Position numbers and translations under genes: made by a program. Shown here piece after piece: positions 1 through 12,087 of a stretch of DNA of 64,000 nt; position 1 is the first letter of the stretch; each line of letters starts with the position of its first letter. Source of the DNA: Loripinus fragilis (Eukaryota; Mollusca; Bivalvia; Lucinida; Lucinidae); assembly GCA_964019695.1 (NCBI GenBank), contig OZ026520.1, positions 30,476,120 to 30,540,119 on the forward strand, given 5' to 3'. Under the pieces are notes generated by a model. That model was given only the letters and a program-made list of their open reading frames with translations. It was not told the DNA's origin and ran no database searches.

Positions 1-240
1 TTATTTATGGGAATGGATTGCGTAATTGAATATTGTATCATCTGGTCATATAATTTAGGCCACGTCACAAAACCCGATAGTGAGTTTAAGAGTACATGGG
101 ACTCTCGCTCCCCTAAATTTTGGGCACCTAAAATAAAATATAGGTCTACCTGTGATTCATACAACAATGCAGTGCTATCATAAAGACAGAACAGCATATT
201 TTTTCATTTACTAGAAGCAATTTGAAAACAGATGTTACAA

Positions 241-600
241 TACCTTATAAAATACTTTTTTTAGCTCACATGAGCACGAAGTGCCCAAAGTTAGCTATTG
301 GGATCAGTCAATGTACGTCGTCCGTCGTCCTGCGTCGTCCGTCATCAACAATTTCATTCAAACAATACCACTGAATCAATTTTAACCAAACTTCACAGGA
401 ATGTTTTTAGGTGACCCACTACAAAAATAGCTAAAATAAATTTGATCCGTTAAAAAACATGGCCGCCATGGGGCGTCTTTTCATCGTAACAAAATTTTGA
501 AGATCTTCTTCTCTGAAACCTGTGGTCAAAACTCAAAATAATTTGGTAGAAACCGTCTACAAAATTAGCTAACAAAGGACCCGCTGACGGTGGTAATGGG
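241..600. repeat. Dispersed repeat, GAGCACGAAGTGC type
   Basis: The stretch opens with a short dyad (AGCTCACATGAGCACGAAG) followed by several imperfect GTCGTCCGTCGTC iterations and an AT-rich tail with a palindromic ATGGCCGCCATGG. It has no ORF. I believe this type of repeat is widespread in molluscan genomes, but that is recollection and not something the window proves; no second copy was found here. Confidence 0.4.
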
Positions 601-1516
601 AATCACAGTGTATCGCTGCCTATAATTTTGATAAAATTTCAAGTCGAACAAATGATTAAATCTTCATATATAAGCTTGCTGTTGGTTTCCATTTTATGAT
701 ATTGCATTTGATTTGCTATTTCCATGAATATAAAGCTTTATTTTGGGACTAAAATGGTCACTTTTTGTATTATACATATAGGAAATAGAAAACTATTTTT
801 AAAACACCATTCCCCCGATTCCCGACTAATCCTTTTGCACGTAAGTGTGTTCTCATATTTTACATGATATATGTGAAAAGCTAGTTGGGACTTCAGGGCT
901 AACCCTTGTTCAGAATTTGTTGTAGCCAACATTTTAGCCAAATAGAAAAAGTTGGAGCCAAATGAAATTAACTTTAACCAAAATTGTAGCCAGGAAGTAG
1001 TATGTTCTGTATTTAAATATGGCAGATTACTAAAGTGTGAAGGAATAATGTAAGCCATAATGTCTTGCAACACTCACATTATGGCAATTCCAAAAGCTTA
1101 TCAAAACACTTTTTTTTTGCAAAATTGTAATTTTTGAAACACCTAGGGTGAACTTGTTGCCAATGACTTCTATTTGTAGCCACTCTACATTTTTCATAGC
1201 AAATGGCTACAATGGCTTATGTTAGGGTGAGCCCTGGACTTGGTGGGGAGGGGGGGGGGGGAAATGATATCCCACAGCCCAAAATGTGACGTCTTGGCGA
1301 GCTCAAACATGCTCTCTTGAAAATCTTTTTATCCAGTATAATGAAATAATAAGTACAAGTAAGCCTCTTTTTATAACCCCTTGGTCATGAAATATTACAA
1401 TGTTTTAGCATGTTTTTCTTTAGATTATGAAAATTGTCCTTTTACTAAATTCAGTTGGTAGATTATTTTGCACATATACCTTATCTATCCAATACACATA
1501 AACTACATGGCCCTTG
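601..1516. other. AT-rich stretch, nothing recognised
   Basis: There is no convincing coding region, TIR or tandem repeat apart from a G-tract near 1240-1261. The longest minus-strand ORF (738-1073) has no recognisable motif and is taken as chance. Confidence 0.4.
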
Positions 1517-1656
1517 ATAGTCCGAGAGCCAGCAATACTTTGAATCAAGTGGTTGAGGCGAAAAGGTTTGAAGGTGTGTTCTTATGTAGAAAAGTATGCT
1601 GAATTCAAAAATCAAACTCTTAAAAAATCGGCTGGTACACAAAAGTGCTACGGGCT

Positions 1657-3941
1657 TTAAAGTGCTATAAGTCTTGGAATCTTCCCTGAAACATGTAAAG
1701 ATGCTATGGTGTGTGCTATATACAAAAAAGGAGATATGTCATCTGTTTCTAATTATCGTCCAATTTCCCTCTTGTCCTGTTTGGAAAAGGTAGCAGAGCG
1801 CGCTGTATTTAAACACCTTTATAATCACTTACATGAAAACAGTATTCTCACTCCCCTACAGTCTGGTTTTATTCCAGGAGATTCCCCAACAAACCAACTG
1901 ACCTATCTATATGATACTTTCTTTCATGCTTTAGACTCTGGTAAGGAAATACGAGTGGTATTTTGTGATATAAGCAAAGCGTTCGATCTTGTTTGGCATC
2001 AAGGTATTCTTCTTAAACTTCAAGCAGCAGGTGTAACTGGGAACCTTCTATCTTGGTTCAGGAGTTATCTTTCAAACAGAAGACAAAAAGTTGTTCTTCC
2101 AGGTGCATCTTCTACTTGGAATTTTATATTTGCTGGTGTGCCACAAGGGTCAATCTTAGGACCTTTGCTTTTTCTGTTATATATAAATGATATTGTGAAA
2201 AATATGGGGTCTATCATAAGACTTTTTGCGGATGATACAAGTATTTTTATAATTGTTGAAAATCCTATTTCAGCTGCACAACTTCTAAACTCTGATCTTG
2301 AAAAAATCGCCAAATGGGCATTAAATTGGTTAGTTACATTTAATCCTATCAAAACAGAGGCACTTCTCATCTCCAGAAAGCTTCAAACCTTTAACCATCC
2401 ACCATTGTTCATGTTAAACCAACACATTATGGAAGTTGATACCCACAAACACCTTGGAATTTATCTTAGTAATGATGGCTCTTGGCATAAACAGATTAGT
2501 TATATAAAAGAAAAGGCTTGGGCAAGAATAAACATAATAAGATTAAAATTTGTCTTAGACCGCAAATCCCTTGAAACTATATACATCTCTTTTAATAGAC
2601 CCATTTTGGAATATGGTAATGAAATCTGGGACAACTGTCAGCAATATGAAAAATATGATCTTGAAAAGATCCAAATAGAGGCAGCCAGAATTGCCACTGG
2701 AACAACAAAACTTGTATCTATTGCCTCTTTATATAATGAAATTGGCTGGAATTCTTTGGACATTCGTCGGAAAATGCAAAAATTGGTTCTTTTCTACAAA
2801 ATGGTAAATCATCTCACACCTCTTTATCTATCTTCTCTTATACCACTCACTGTCAACGAAACATCTCGATATAATCTAAGAAATGCAAATAATATCTCTA
2901 CAATTAATGCAAGAACAAACCAGTACTTCAATTCCTTTCTCCCTTCTACAATAAGAGATTGTAATAGTCTCAGCGAAGAGCATAGAAATTCCACGTCTGT
3001 CGCATCTTTCAAACACACCTTAAACGAATCAAATATATCTGTGCCTAAGTACTTCTATGTCGGTGATAGACGTCCGCAAGTATTGCATACACGCCTTCGT
3101 ACCAAATGTAGTGCCCTAAATTACGAAATATATCTAAAGAACTTAACAGACACACCTTTATGCCGCTGTGGTAACATTGAAAATTCAGAACACTTCTTTC
3201 TACAATGTAGATATTATCACAGACAAAGACTAGAAATGATACAAACTATTTCTCCACTTTGCCACATCACCTTAGATGTACTTCTGTTTGGGGACAGCTC
3301 ACTTTCTATGAATACAAACACATCTATTTTCACTGCCATGTAGAAATTTATTGTTGAAACTAAACGGTTCTAGACAGTGCTATAACGAACTCCATCATCT
3401 GTCCCTTGAACGTGAAACGACATATATAGTGTATAGACTGGGAAGTAAAAGCCACTAGACCTTGATTCGTTCCCTCCACTCCACAGGCTTTCATAATCCT
3501 TAGCCTCTCTCCCTATTTCCGTGCTCTCCATGGGTTGTCCCTATTTTGTTATAAAATTAATTCTGTTCTCATATGTGCATATTTTCTTTTTTTTGTATTT
3601 GGTATCGTATTGGACAAATATGCAACGCTCATCAAACACAAAACTTCGAAAACGAGGCATGCATGACTGCTGAGCACCAACACAAACAAAATTTATCCAC
3701 TAATATTATATGCCTTCTTATTAGAAGCAAATGTAATCTTCCGTTAGTGGAATAGTTACTTGCGAAATGCATATTTGTTCAACTTTACCACAATTTGTCA
3801 TTATCGTTTACAATATGTTATTGGTAATCAGGAAAGGAATTATATAAGCGTGTTGCTTCCATTCCAATCCTTGTAACTTTAATACTGTTAACATCTGTTT
3901 GACAATGTCAACTGTTCTTGCTAATAAAATATGTTTAAACC
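1657..3941 (+). mobile_element. 5'-truncated non-LTR retrotransposon (LINE) insertion
   Basis: The insertion sits inside the left arm of the foldback element. It is bounded by a 15-bp target duplication, AAAAGTGCTACGGGC at 1642-1656 and AAAAGTGCTATGGGC at 3942-3956. The right foldback arm preserves the uninterrupted site near 7490-7520, which confirms the duplication. The 5' end is truncated inside the reverse transcriptase, the usual outcome of target-primed reverse transcription. The 3' end reads AATAAAATATGTTTAAAC, the same terminus as the longer LINE ending near 39460, so both belong to one lineage (CR1/L2 group by the look of the reverse transcriptase). Confidence 0.85.
1706..3343 (+). 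CDS. LINE reverse transcriptase, N-terminally truncated, open
   Basis: This 545-codon ORF encodes most of a non-LTR reverse transcriptase. Visible blocks in order: KKGD, NYRPISLLS, SGFIPGDSP, FCDISKAFDLVWH (catalytic Asp of motif A), GVPQGSILGPLLFLLYINDI, and LFADDTSIF (the YADD-type catalytic box). A thumb and connection region follows, then a C-terminal CRC-x7-H-x4-C zinc-knuckle-like motif. The reading frame is open upstream of the ATG to about 1660, so this Met is internal and the real start was lost with the 5' end; the endonuclease domain is missing. There are no stops or frameshifts across about 1.6 kb, which argues for a fairly recent insertion. It is probably not translated in a useful form. 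Confidence 0.85.
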   Translation: MVCAIYKKGDMSSVSNYRPISLLSCLEKVAERAVFKHLYNHLHENSILTPLQSGFIPGDSPTNQLTYLYDTFFHALDSGKEIRVVFCDISKAFDLVWHQGILLKLQAAGVTGNLLSWFRSYLSNRRQKVVLPGASSTWNFIFAGVPQGSILGPLLFLLYINDIVKNMGSIIRLFADDTSIFIIVENPISAAQLLNSDLEKIAKWALNWLVTFNPIKTEALLISRKLQTFNHPPLFMLNQHIMEVDTHKHLGIYLSNDGSWHKQISYIKEKAWARINIIRLKFVLDRKSLETIYISFNRPILEYGNEIWDNCQQYEKYDLEKIQIEAARIATGTTKLVSIASLYNEIGWNSLDIRRKMQKLVLFYKMVNHLTPLYLSSLIPLTVNETSRYNLRNANNISTINARTNQYFNSFLPSTIRDCNSLSEEHRNSTSVASFKHTLNESNISVPKYFYVGDRRPQVLHTRLRTKCSALNYEIYLKNLTDTPLCRCGNIENSEHFFLQCRYYHRQRLEMIQTISPLCHITLDVLLFGDSSLSMNTNTSIFTAM

Positions 3942-6900
3942 AAAAGTGCTATGGGCGACGGAATACCCCCCCCCCCCCCCCCCCCCCGGGTAGGCAATTT
4001 CTCAAACTAGCACTGAAATGGGGTACCCTATACCACAGAATCTATTTTGACCTATCTTGCACCCCTATGACAATTTTTCATTGGTGCCAAATTGTTTCAT
4101 GCCCCCCACCCTGAATGAAAAAAAAATGTTCCTTAACATAAACACATTTGGGCCATGTGAAAATGCATGGTTACCATGGCAACCTTGTTGTGCAATTCTT
4201 ACAGCTAGGGGTGTACATACAAATCCAATCGTATCTTAGCTGATGCTTATCATAGAGTACTAATCTTGGTACCAAATTAAAGGTTAGACATATGCCTTTT
4301 ATCCAATGACCTGAGATGCAAATTACCTAATTTGCATATTCATGAATATTCATGAAACCCTTAAAATAAGGGGAAAATCATAAAAAACACCATAATAAAC
4401 TGATTTCAGCCCAAACCATCATCAAACCACCATTGTTGCATGTTTTTATATCATCAGTGATACAATTTGACAAATACTGACATCTTATGGTCCTATATGG
4501 AAATTATCTAATTTGCATATTCATGAAAATTAATGAAAACTTTAAAAATGAGGACAACAAGAACCCCAAGGGGTAATTAGACCTACATTGAATTTCTGGG
4601 AGCATTGCTTATTGATTTCAAATGGTTCAATGAGGCAATTTAAAGTAAAAACTCTATAGTCTTCAATAATACACCCATTCGGTTATTTGAAATGGCATGG
4701 TTTCCATGGCAACCCATTATGCGATTTTAAAGACTGGGAGTGTAGCATCAAAAATATTCATATTTCAGCAGCACCTCATCCTAGAACACTAAATCTAGTA
4801 TCAAGTTATTTTGCAGACAAAGCACGATTACAGGATTGTCTGATATGCAAATTATCTTATTTGAATATTCATGAATATTAATGAAAACATTAGAAATAAA
4901 TGAAAAATCTCAGAAAAATCAAGGGGTAGTACTTACAAAATTAATCATATCTCACTTCATAATTGCCCTAGAGTACCAAACTTGATATTAAAGTAATGAT
5001 AAGACATAGTACTAATACCTTATGGGTAATTACAAAAGAAATCTATTTGGAATATTCATGAACTCTAATGAAAACAGTAGAAAATCGCTGAAAAACCAAG
5101 GAGTAATACTTACAAAATTACTCATATTGTACTTGATAATTGCTCTTTAGTACCAAACTTGATATCAAATTAATGCTAAGATAAAGTACCCTTACCTTAT
5201 GGGTGGTTACAAAAGAAATCTAATTTGATTATTCCTGAATTTTGATGAAAACATTAGAAATAAATGAAAGAATTGCGGAAAATCAAGGGGTAATACACAC
5301 AAAATTACTCATATCTCACTTGATAATTGACCTAGAGTACAAAATGTAATATCAAAGTAATGCTAAGACATAGTACTCTCACCTTATGGGTTGTTATTAA
5401 AGAAATCTAATTTGAATATTCATAAATTATGATGAAAACTTTAGAAAAGAATAAAAAATTATGGCAAACTGAAAGGCATGTACATACAAAATTGCTATTT
5501 TCTCTTCTGCTGATTGCTTTAGAGTAACACACTTGATCTCATATAAAAAAAAATTATTATCTTGGCTTTGATTCTATACCAAGTTTAGAACCCTAAGACT
5601 AATACCAACTGAGATATGAGCACTTTTGTAAGTATGCCCCCATGATTTTTCTGTGATTTTTTCATTCTTTTCAAATGTTTTCATTAAAATTCATGGATAT
5701 ACAAATTAGATTCTTTCCATATCTGCCCATAAGGTCAAGGCGCTATATCATAGCATTACTCTGATATCAAGTTTAGTAATCTAGGGCAATTATAAACTTA
5801 GATATGAATAACTTTGTAAGAATATGGGCTTGATTTTTCCGCAATTTTTCACTAATTCATAATGATTATGTAAAGATTAATAAGAATTCATATAAATTTG
5901 TTTTTATATGTGTCCATAAGATAAGAGTGCTATGTCTTAGCATTACTTTGGTAATAAGTTTTGTACTCTAGTGCATTTATTTAGTGAGATATTAGCAAAA
6001 TTGTAAGTATGCCATTCTTAAGTTTTCCACGATTTTTCATTCTTTTCTAATGTTATGATTAAAAATTCATGATTATATAAATTAGATAATTTTCCTATCT
6101 GCCTGTAAGGTACAATTACTACATTTTAGCATTACTGTGATATCATGTTTGGTACTCTAGGGCAATGATCAAGTGAAATACTAGTAATTTTGTAAGTATT
6201 TCCCCTTGATTTTTCTGCACTTTTTTTTATTCTTTTCTAATGTTTTCATGAACATTCATGATTATTCAAAATAAATGATTGCATATACAACCAGCAAATA
6301 AAAGTGCTATATCTGCAGATTAATTTGATACCTGATTTGCTGTTCTAGGATGTGTTGCTGTTGAGATATGAATTATTTTTGTAGGTACGCTCCCATTTTT
6401 TTTAAAATTGCATAATGGGTTGGCATGGAAACAATGTAATTTCACATTAAAAAATTAATTTATTATTGAGGAACATAATGTTTTGCCTTTTAGTTACCTC
6501 ATTGAACCATTTGACATGAATAAGAAATGCTCCTAGGAGTTCAATGTAGATCTAGGTCTAATTACCCCTTGGGGTTCTAGTTTATGCAATGGTTTTGCCT
6601 TCATTTATTAAGTTGCATTAAAATTCATGAATATGCAAATGTGATAATTTCCATATAGGACCATAAGATGAAAGTGTTTGTCAAATTGTATCACTGATGA
6701 TATAGAAACATGCAACAGTGGTGGTTTGATGATAGTTTGAGGCTAAAATCAGTTATTTATGGTGTGTTTTTTTACGATTTTCGCCTTATTTTTGAAGGTT
6801 TTCATGAATATTCATGAATATGCAAATTAGGAGATTTGCATCTCATTCTCAGGTCATTGGATAAAAGGCATATGCGTAAACTTTAATTTGGTACCAAGAT

Positions 6901-7636
6901 TAGTAGTATATGATAAGTATCAGCTAAGAATTGATAGATTTTGTATGTACACCCCTACCCTTAAAGGGACAAATATTTGAGCAATAATACTGGTACCACT
7001 CATTATGACTCTCTCCAGGGGTCATACTGGGCAGATCAAAAGGACAGTCATAATGAGGTGATTATGACTTCCTCACTGGGGCAATAAAGTGGTCCCATAA
7101 AGGGATTAGGTATTTTATGATAAAATATTGATCTTTATCTTAGTGAATGAAATTGTGTTGCATACAGGTAAGTCCCCTCTTGAGGCCCCATTAATTTTGT
7201 GAGATACTGAAACTGTCCCTTATCAGTTAATCCTTTAATGATCTCTATTGGACAGTAATCTTTGTCTTTAAGAATTGCATTAAGGGTTGCCATGGTAACC
7301 ATGCAATTTCGCATTGCCCAAATGTGTTTATTTTTCAGAAGTATTGTTGTCTCATTCATGAGGTACCAAGAAACAATTTGGCACCAATGCAAAATTTTTC
7401 TTGGGATGTAAGGTAGGTCAAATTAGATTCTGTGGTATAGGGTACCCCATTTCAGTGCTAATTTGAGAAATTGCCTACCCCCGGGGTATTCAGTTGCGCA
7501 TAGCATTTTTGTGTACCAGCCGATTTCTTTAAGAGTTTGATTTTTGAATTCAGCATACTTTTCTACATAAGAGCACACCTTCATTTTTTTTGGCCTCAGC
7601 CACTTGATTAAAAGTATTGCTGGCTCTCTGACTATG

Positions 7637-9555
7637 ACTAGGTGTACTTTACGCATGGATGAATGGTTTTACTACATTGCTGCATAAAATTGCACCATGT
7701 AAATACATTGTCATCAAGGTAGAATATGGACTACAGTTGCGCTTCAAAATAAATCTTAACAAATCAGATAGAAAAAAACAACAACAAATCATTAAAATGT
7801 TCATGATTAATCATTAAAATGCTCATGATTTTGGACTTTAAAATACTTTCACTATGATTTGTAATCGAGGATTGATGATTTTATACCCATACACGTGAAA
7901 ATAATTGATTTCTAAATACTTTGGCTCAAATATGTTCTTAAGAGTGTATCCTTTGGAAGCAAAGACTGCACCAAAGAACTGAAACTAGAGTGTGGATATT
8001 TCCTGGGCCAGACTAGCTAGTTTCTGCCATTTAGGCCTCATCAGTGACCCTTTAATAGTTTCAAAGTTCCACAATGAAACCCATGATCCCAAAGGACAAG
8101 AAAATAAAATCTACACTATAGTGAAGGGCAGGGAGATGTGCTACCAAGTCAAATTTTGCAACCCCTATCCCCTTTGGTAGCGTCCTATGTTTTGTTGTAG
8201 GTGTCTTCCTGTCATATTATAACCTTAATTCGTTTCTAACACATCAAGCGTCCTATTCAAAAGGATACCAGTGAAATTTTATGCATATGGAAGTTTTGGG
8301 AAGCATCTGAACAAAAGGTAGATACCCTATCAAAGTGTCAGAGGTCCTTTGAGCACTGAGGCTGGAACGTGCTTCAAACCAGGGTTTTGGCACGATCATT
8401 GAGTTAGAGCTAGTTTTAGAATTGCTCAGTGCTATTGTAAAGCTGAGGGTAGCTCCAGTTATCTTGCTGGCGTGTAACCATAGTTGATTTCTGTTTTGTT
8501 GGGTCCCATGCCGAGAAGGATTTCTAGCGCTAAAGCTGGCTATTTCCCTAAATCGGACGTTCGTTTTATTTGTTATAATAACGACTGGAGACACTGGGCC
8601 ATTCAACAATATATATAGACCAGCCATCTCTGCACCCTTGCACCTTAGTCCGCATATTTAAAACGAAAAAGAGTTTCCTTTTTCCTTTAATGCATGCAAT
8701 AACCCTACTTCGTTTTGAATGAGAATTTATTTTGATCATCAACTGTACTTGCTATTTTCAGTATCATAATATATGGGAAATAGACCGTTTAACTAAGGTA
8801 AACAATTGCCATATCACGATAGAGTATATATATTTATACAGTTGGTGTACAATAAAAAAGACCATCTTGCAAAGTAGTCTATTTTTGTCAGATGTTTGAT
8901 GTCTTCTTTGACTTATACAACCTATCCCTCCAGACCTAAGACGCCCTTTACATATGTTGTATATATAGATAGCGTGATTCCATTGTCCAAAGGACATATT
9001 GGGTCTAGGGGGGAAAGCATCTAAAAACAAACTGAAAGTCGCTAGTTTCAACTTTCCAATGGCAAGCATGACATTTTAAACATATTTCGTACGCATGCAC
9101 AGAAGGAATACCGTAAAGTTTTGGAAACTAAGAGCACTTCTTTCCTAATATTTTAGCACTTTAACTTTTTTGAAAACCAGCTAGCATTTACTCAAAGTTT
9201 GGGCTAAACGGCACCCAGTATAAAAACGTAAAATTAGGGTGGGAGTAGAAAGCGTAAGTTTTCATGGCTTTATAAATGATGAATCGCTTTGAAACGTATT
9301 TTGATGCTTACTATGCATAAATTCCTGCTGAACTCGGCCAATTTTAAAAACATTGGGGCAATTTGAAAATTTGGTGTGTGATCATGTAAACTAGGGAAAA
9401 TATATGCCTTATCGCTAGAACTCCTTTGTGTTGATCATTTATGATCTTATAGCTCATGCTATGAGCATTTTGTCTGTACATATTACTGACGTTTGATTTT
9501 TTCGAAGCGTTTTTCCAAAGTTTTCAAGGGGCAAAATGACTATGCAATAATCTAT
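7637..9555. other. No recognised feature
   Basis: The stretch is AT-rich with only short ORFs. A 124-codon minus-strand ORF at 8253-8627 has no motif I recognise, no splice context and no repeat partner in the window, so it is not called as a gene. Confidence 0.35.
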
Positions 9556-10170
9556 CTACTAATACTACAACACCCCCTCGCGGGGATTATGTGCAGGTGC
9601 CCGGTGTGCTTCAGACCGGGCGTCAGTGCAGTGAAAGTTAAAAGAGAACAGATGGATAAAAACAGGTGAGATTGGAATAAAAGATGATAGGTTAAAATGT
9701 TAAAAAGTCTGATGAAGACAAAGTGCAAAGATAAAAGTTAAAAACAATGCTTCCGGTCTAACGCTTTGAGTGGGTCAAACTGCTGACTGCCAGTCTGAAC
9801 GAGTCAATATTTAGCAGTAATGCTATGCTTGGAGGTAGCCTATTCCACCGGGCAATGGCGAGGGGAAAGAAGGAGTACTTATAGTAGTCAGCAACTGTGT
9901 GGATTTGTCTAAATGCTAATGGATGTGATGCCGAATGTCTTGTGTTCACCTGAGTATGCACAACATATGGTGGTAGTGGTACTGCAACAAGACCATGCAC
10001 AATCTTATAAAACAGACATAATCTGGAGTCTGTCTGCATATCCTCAAGAGACCTCCACCCAAGATCACACAGCATGTCTGAAACACTATCATAAGAAGAG
10101 AAACGACACAGAGTCCAGCGTGATAACGATCAAACATGTTTTTTGATAACTAACATCTGCTAGACTACTC
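9556..10170 (-). pseudogene. LINE 3' fragment (C-terminal RT region and 3'UTR)
   Basis: On the minus strand, residues such as LGWRSLEDMQTDSRLCLFYK and YKYSFFPLAIARWNRLPPS are the conserved post-RT segment of non-LTR retrotransposon polyproteins (LGW..L..RR....FYKI and FFPR.I..WN.LP). The upstream part runs in another frame (DRYHAG), so there is at least one frameshift. Downstream on the minus strand lies a 3'UTR-like stretch with a hairpin-prone CCCGGTGTGC / CTGAAGCACACCGGG. This is a different LINE lineage from the two larger ones. It is heavily 5' truncated and inactive. Confidence 0.7.
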
Positions 10171-10498
10171 GGGGGTCTTAAAAACCCCCGTATTTCAGGC
10201 CCGGGTTTTAACACCACCCTTCGGGTTCAGCTGATGTTAATGCATGGAAAAAACATGTTTGATCCCTATAGTGCAGACCCAAGGGCTGTGCAACAGCAAT
10301 AACGTCATATGATAAAGTGATCATAGTGCACACCTTCGGGTCGTGCAATTTGAACTGAGATTTGAGCCGTGACATGAGATTTCCAACAATTTGACATTTT
10401 GAGAAGTGTAGACTTAGACGAGCCTCTGCTGCCACATTTTAAGCTGAGAAACTCCAAATGGTGTTCCGTCAGAAGCTTAACAATCATAAAATACTCAA

Positions 10499-10564
10499 GC
10501 GACTAGCAAAGGCTCTGATCAGACTGCGCGTTTGCGCAGGCTGATCTGAGGCTATGCTGGTCGC
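10499..10564. repeat. Snap-back hairpin, about 66 bp
   Basis: Two arms starting GCGACTAGCA and ending TGCTGGTCGC pair almost throughout, with GATCAGACTGCGC facing GCGCAGGCTGATC. It belongs to the roughly 68-bp hairpin family described in the findings. Confidence 0.7.
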
Positions 10565-10778
10565 ACATACCATATTGTTGGAAATCTCATGCACTGGCTC
10601 ATTTCATATCTGTTTCTTTTTGTTGGTGCGAGCAGCAATAGCTGTTTCAATTTTTCATAAAATAAGAGCTTACGACATTGCATTCAGCGGGAGACATTTA
10701 CGAGTAGCTGCGCCTTTTGTACCAACTTTTATGTGAATTATATAATCAACATGATCAATCTGACATCGTTTCTTTCAG

Positions 10779-10921
10779 GTTGCCAGAACACAGTATCCCC
10801 AGAACCACTAGGGCGGACGTCATCTGGACAAGAGAAGAAAAGAGCGTCAAAAATATGCGTGGCCATTTTTATTACATGTGTCTTGTTTTTAACTCCATAC
10901 CGGACGGTGTATGATTGTTAA
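10779..10921 (+). CDS. Possible terminal exon with one membrane segment
   Basis: A good acceptor (TCGTTTCTTTCAG, AG at 10777-10778) precedes an open frame of about 46 codons ending at TAA. The encoded segment has a basic stretch (EKKRAS) followed by a hydrophobic helix ICVAIFITCVLFLTPY and then RTVYDC. A basic loop followed by a helix ending in TPY is reminiscent of transmembrane helix 6 of class A GPCRs (K..K....F...PY). However, the window contains no other convincing GPCR segment and the frame stops right after the helix. No expression or homology support is available; this is a weak call. Confidence 0.25.
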
Positions 10922-11531
10922 ATGGACGCCAATTCCAGCAAGCATGCACATTTGCGCCTGCGAAACGCCTTCCGAATGGTGTTTTCCTGGCGGGCCGATA
11001 GTGGTCTGTTTTTATATGCTTACTGATATTCGATATTAGCATCGGACATGGCAGACTATTATATGACTTTTTGGTTACTGTAAAGGCGGCACCTCATGAA
11101 TGCGTAATTAGGACTGGTCTACTTTAGACATAGGTAAAAGCTGAACATGAGGCCTGGTTTAATTCAAAAGTAACTGTATCATCTTGCGCCATTACCTCAG
11201 TATAAACAGAAAACACATTATTTAGTCCTTAAAACGCCGGCAAAAACTGCATCTGGAAATGTCTATTCAACATAAGCATAGGGGCAAACATTCTGACCTA
11301 CAGGAGCAGTCTGATCTGGGTCCACACTGCTTGTCTATGAGGCTTCAAATATTTTAGCGGACGACAAAAACATAAATTTTGTGATTATGCGCTTTTTTAA
11401 AAGTGTTAATAAATGTGAGTTCAGTGTATAAACGGTTGGAATTCTCACGAAATGCACACACGTTTACGCGGCCCAAACAACGCATCAATTCTTTACCAAA
11501 TCATAAATAGAAACTGATTTCCCTTGTTTAG

Positions 11532-11735
11532 CAGATGAAATCGTCGAGCCTCGCCCAGATAGGAATATTAAAGTTGCCGCCTTTTCAGAGAGCAAAAGTT
11601 CTATTATACAAAAGTGTCCATTTCTATATGAGATTGGTTGGATATACACGTTGGGTATCCAAATCTTTGCCAATTTTATTATAGGAATGATAGGGAACGA
11701 AACGGGACATTTACTAGAATGTCTGAAGCTCTGTG
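11532..11735 (+). CDS. Possible internal exon of an unknown membrane protein
   Basis: The segment is bounded by an acceptor (CCCTTGTTTAG) and a strong donor (CTGTG followed by GTAAGTG). It is 204 bp and stays open in one frame (starts 2 nt into a codon, ends 1 nt into a codon, so a symmetric 1-1 exon). It encodes about 67 residues: a charged N-terminal part (DEIVEPRPDRNIKVAAFSES) and a hydrophobic run GWIYTLGIQIFANFIIGMIG. I do not recognise the family. The previous possible exon ends in a stop, so the two need not belong together. Confidence 0.3.
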
Positions 11736-11749
11736 GTAAGTGTACCAAT

Positions 11750-12034
11750 AACAGTGAAACCTAGCACGTGTTGAGAAGAAACATTGTTGCTTCTTCGCTG
11801 AAATTTTTTATCGGAAAACCTTTTTTTTCAGTAAAATGTTATGATAAATAAAAAATGAATGTATTTACACTAAGGGTGTGGGAAAATTTCCGATGGGGCT
11901 TAATTTATTTTGACCAGTATATCTATATATTTTCTGCGTCAGAAAAATCTATTATGCACAATTGAGCATTTTTAAAAATTGCAAAACAATATCGTCGGAC
12001 TGTTACTTTGCAACGAATACAAATGTCCTTTAAT

Positions 12035-12035
<1 letters not shown>
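11750..12035. other. No recognised feature
   Basis: AT-rich intergenic sequence leading into a TG microsatellite. Confidence 0.4.

Positions 12036-12086
<51 letters not shown>
12036..12086. repeat. (TG)n microsatellite
   Basis: About 25 uninterrupted TG dinucleotides. The tract abuts the tRNA-like sequence on its right, so on the minus strand it forms a (CA)n tail to that sequence. Confidence 0.95.

Positions 12087-12087
<1 letters not shown>

Larger units (their letters stand above)
1517..7636. mobile_element. Giant foldback (inverted-repeat) element
   Basis: The two halves are reverse complements along nearly their whole length. The outer ends read ATAGTC-GAGAGCCAGCAAT at 1517 and its complement near 7636. 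Moving inward, the arms match at CAGCATACTTTTCTACATAAG, GGTACCCTATACCACAGA, GGTTACCATGGCAACC, CCTTTTATCCAATGACCTGA and CCCCAAGGGGTAATTAG. The symmetry centre is near 5540. The inner arms consist of tandem subunits of about 177-188 bp (starts near 4863, 5051, 5228 and 5414 on the left, inverted counterparts on the right), each carrying an ATTCATGAA-type core. The right arm has about 300 bp (6961-7260) absent from the left, and the left arm holds a LINE. This architecture resembles Drosophila FB-type foldback elements. No transposase is present, so it would be non-autonomous. No clear target duplication was identified. Confidence 0.8.

Noticed and set aside
7423..7656. 77-codon minus-strand ORF
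   Set aside because: It lies in the foldback arm, and the corresponding left-arm sequence is not conserved as coding.
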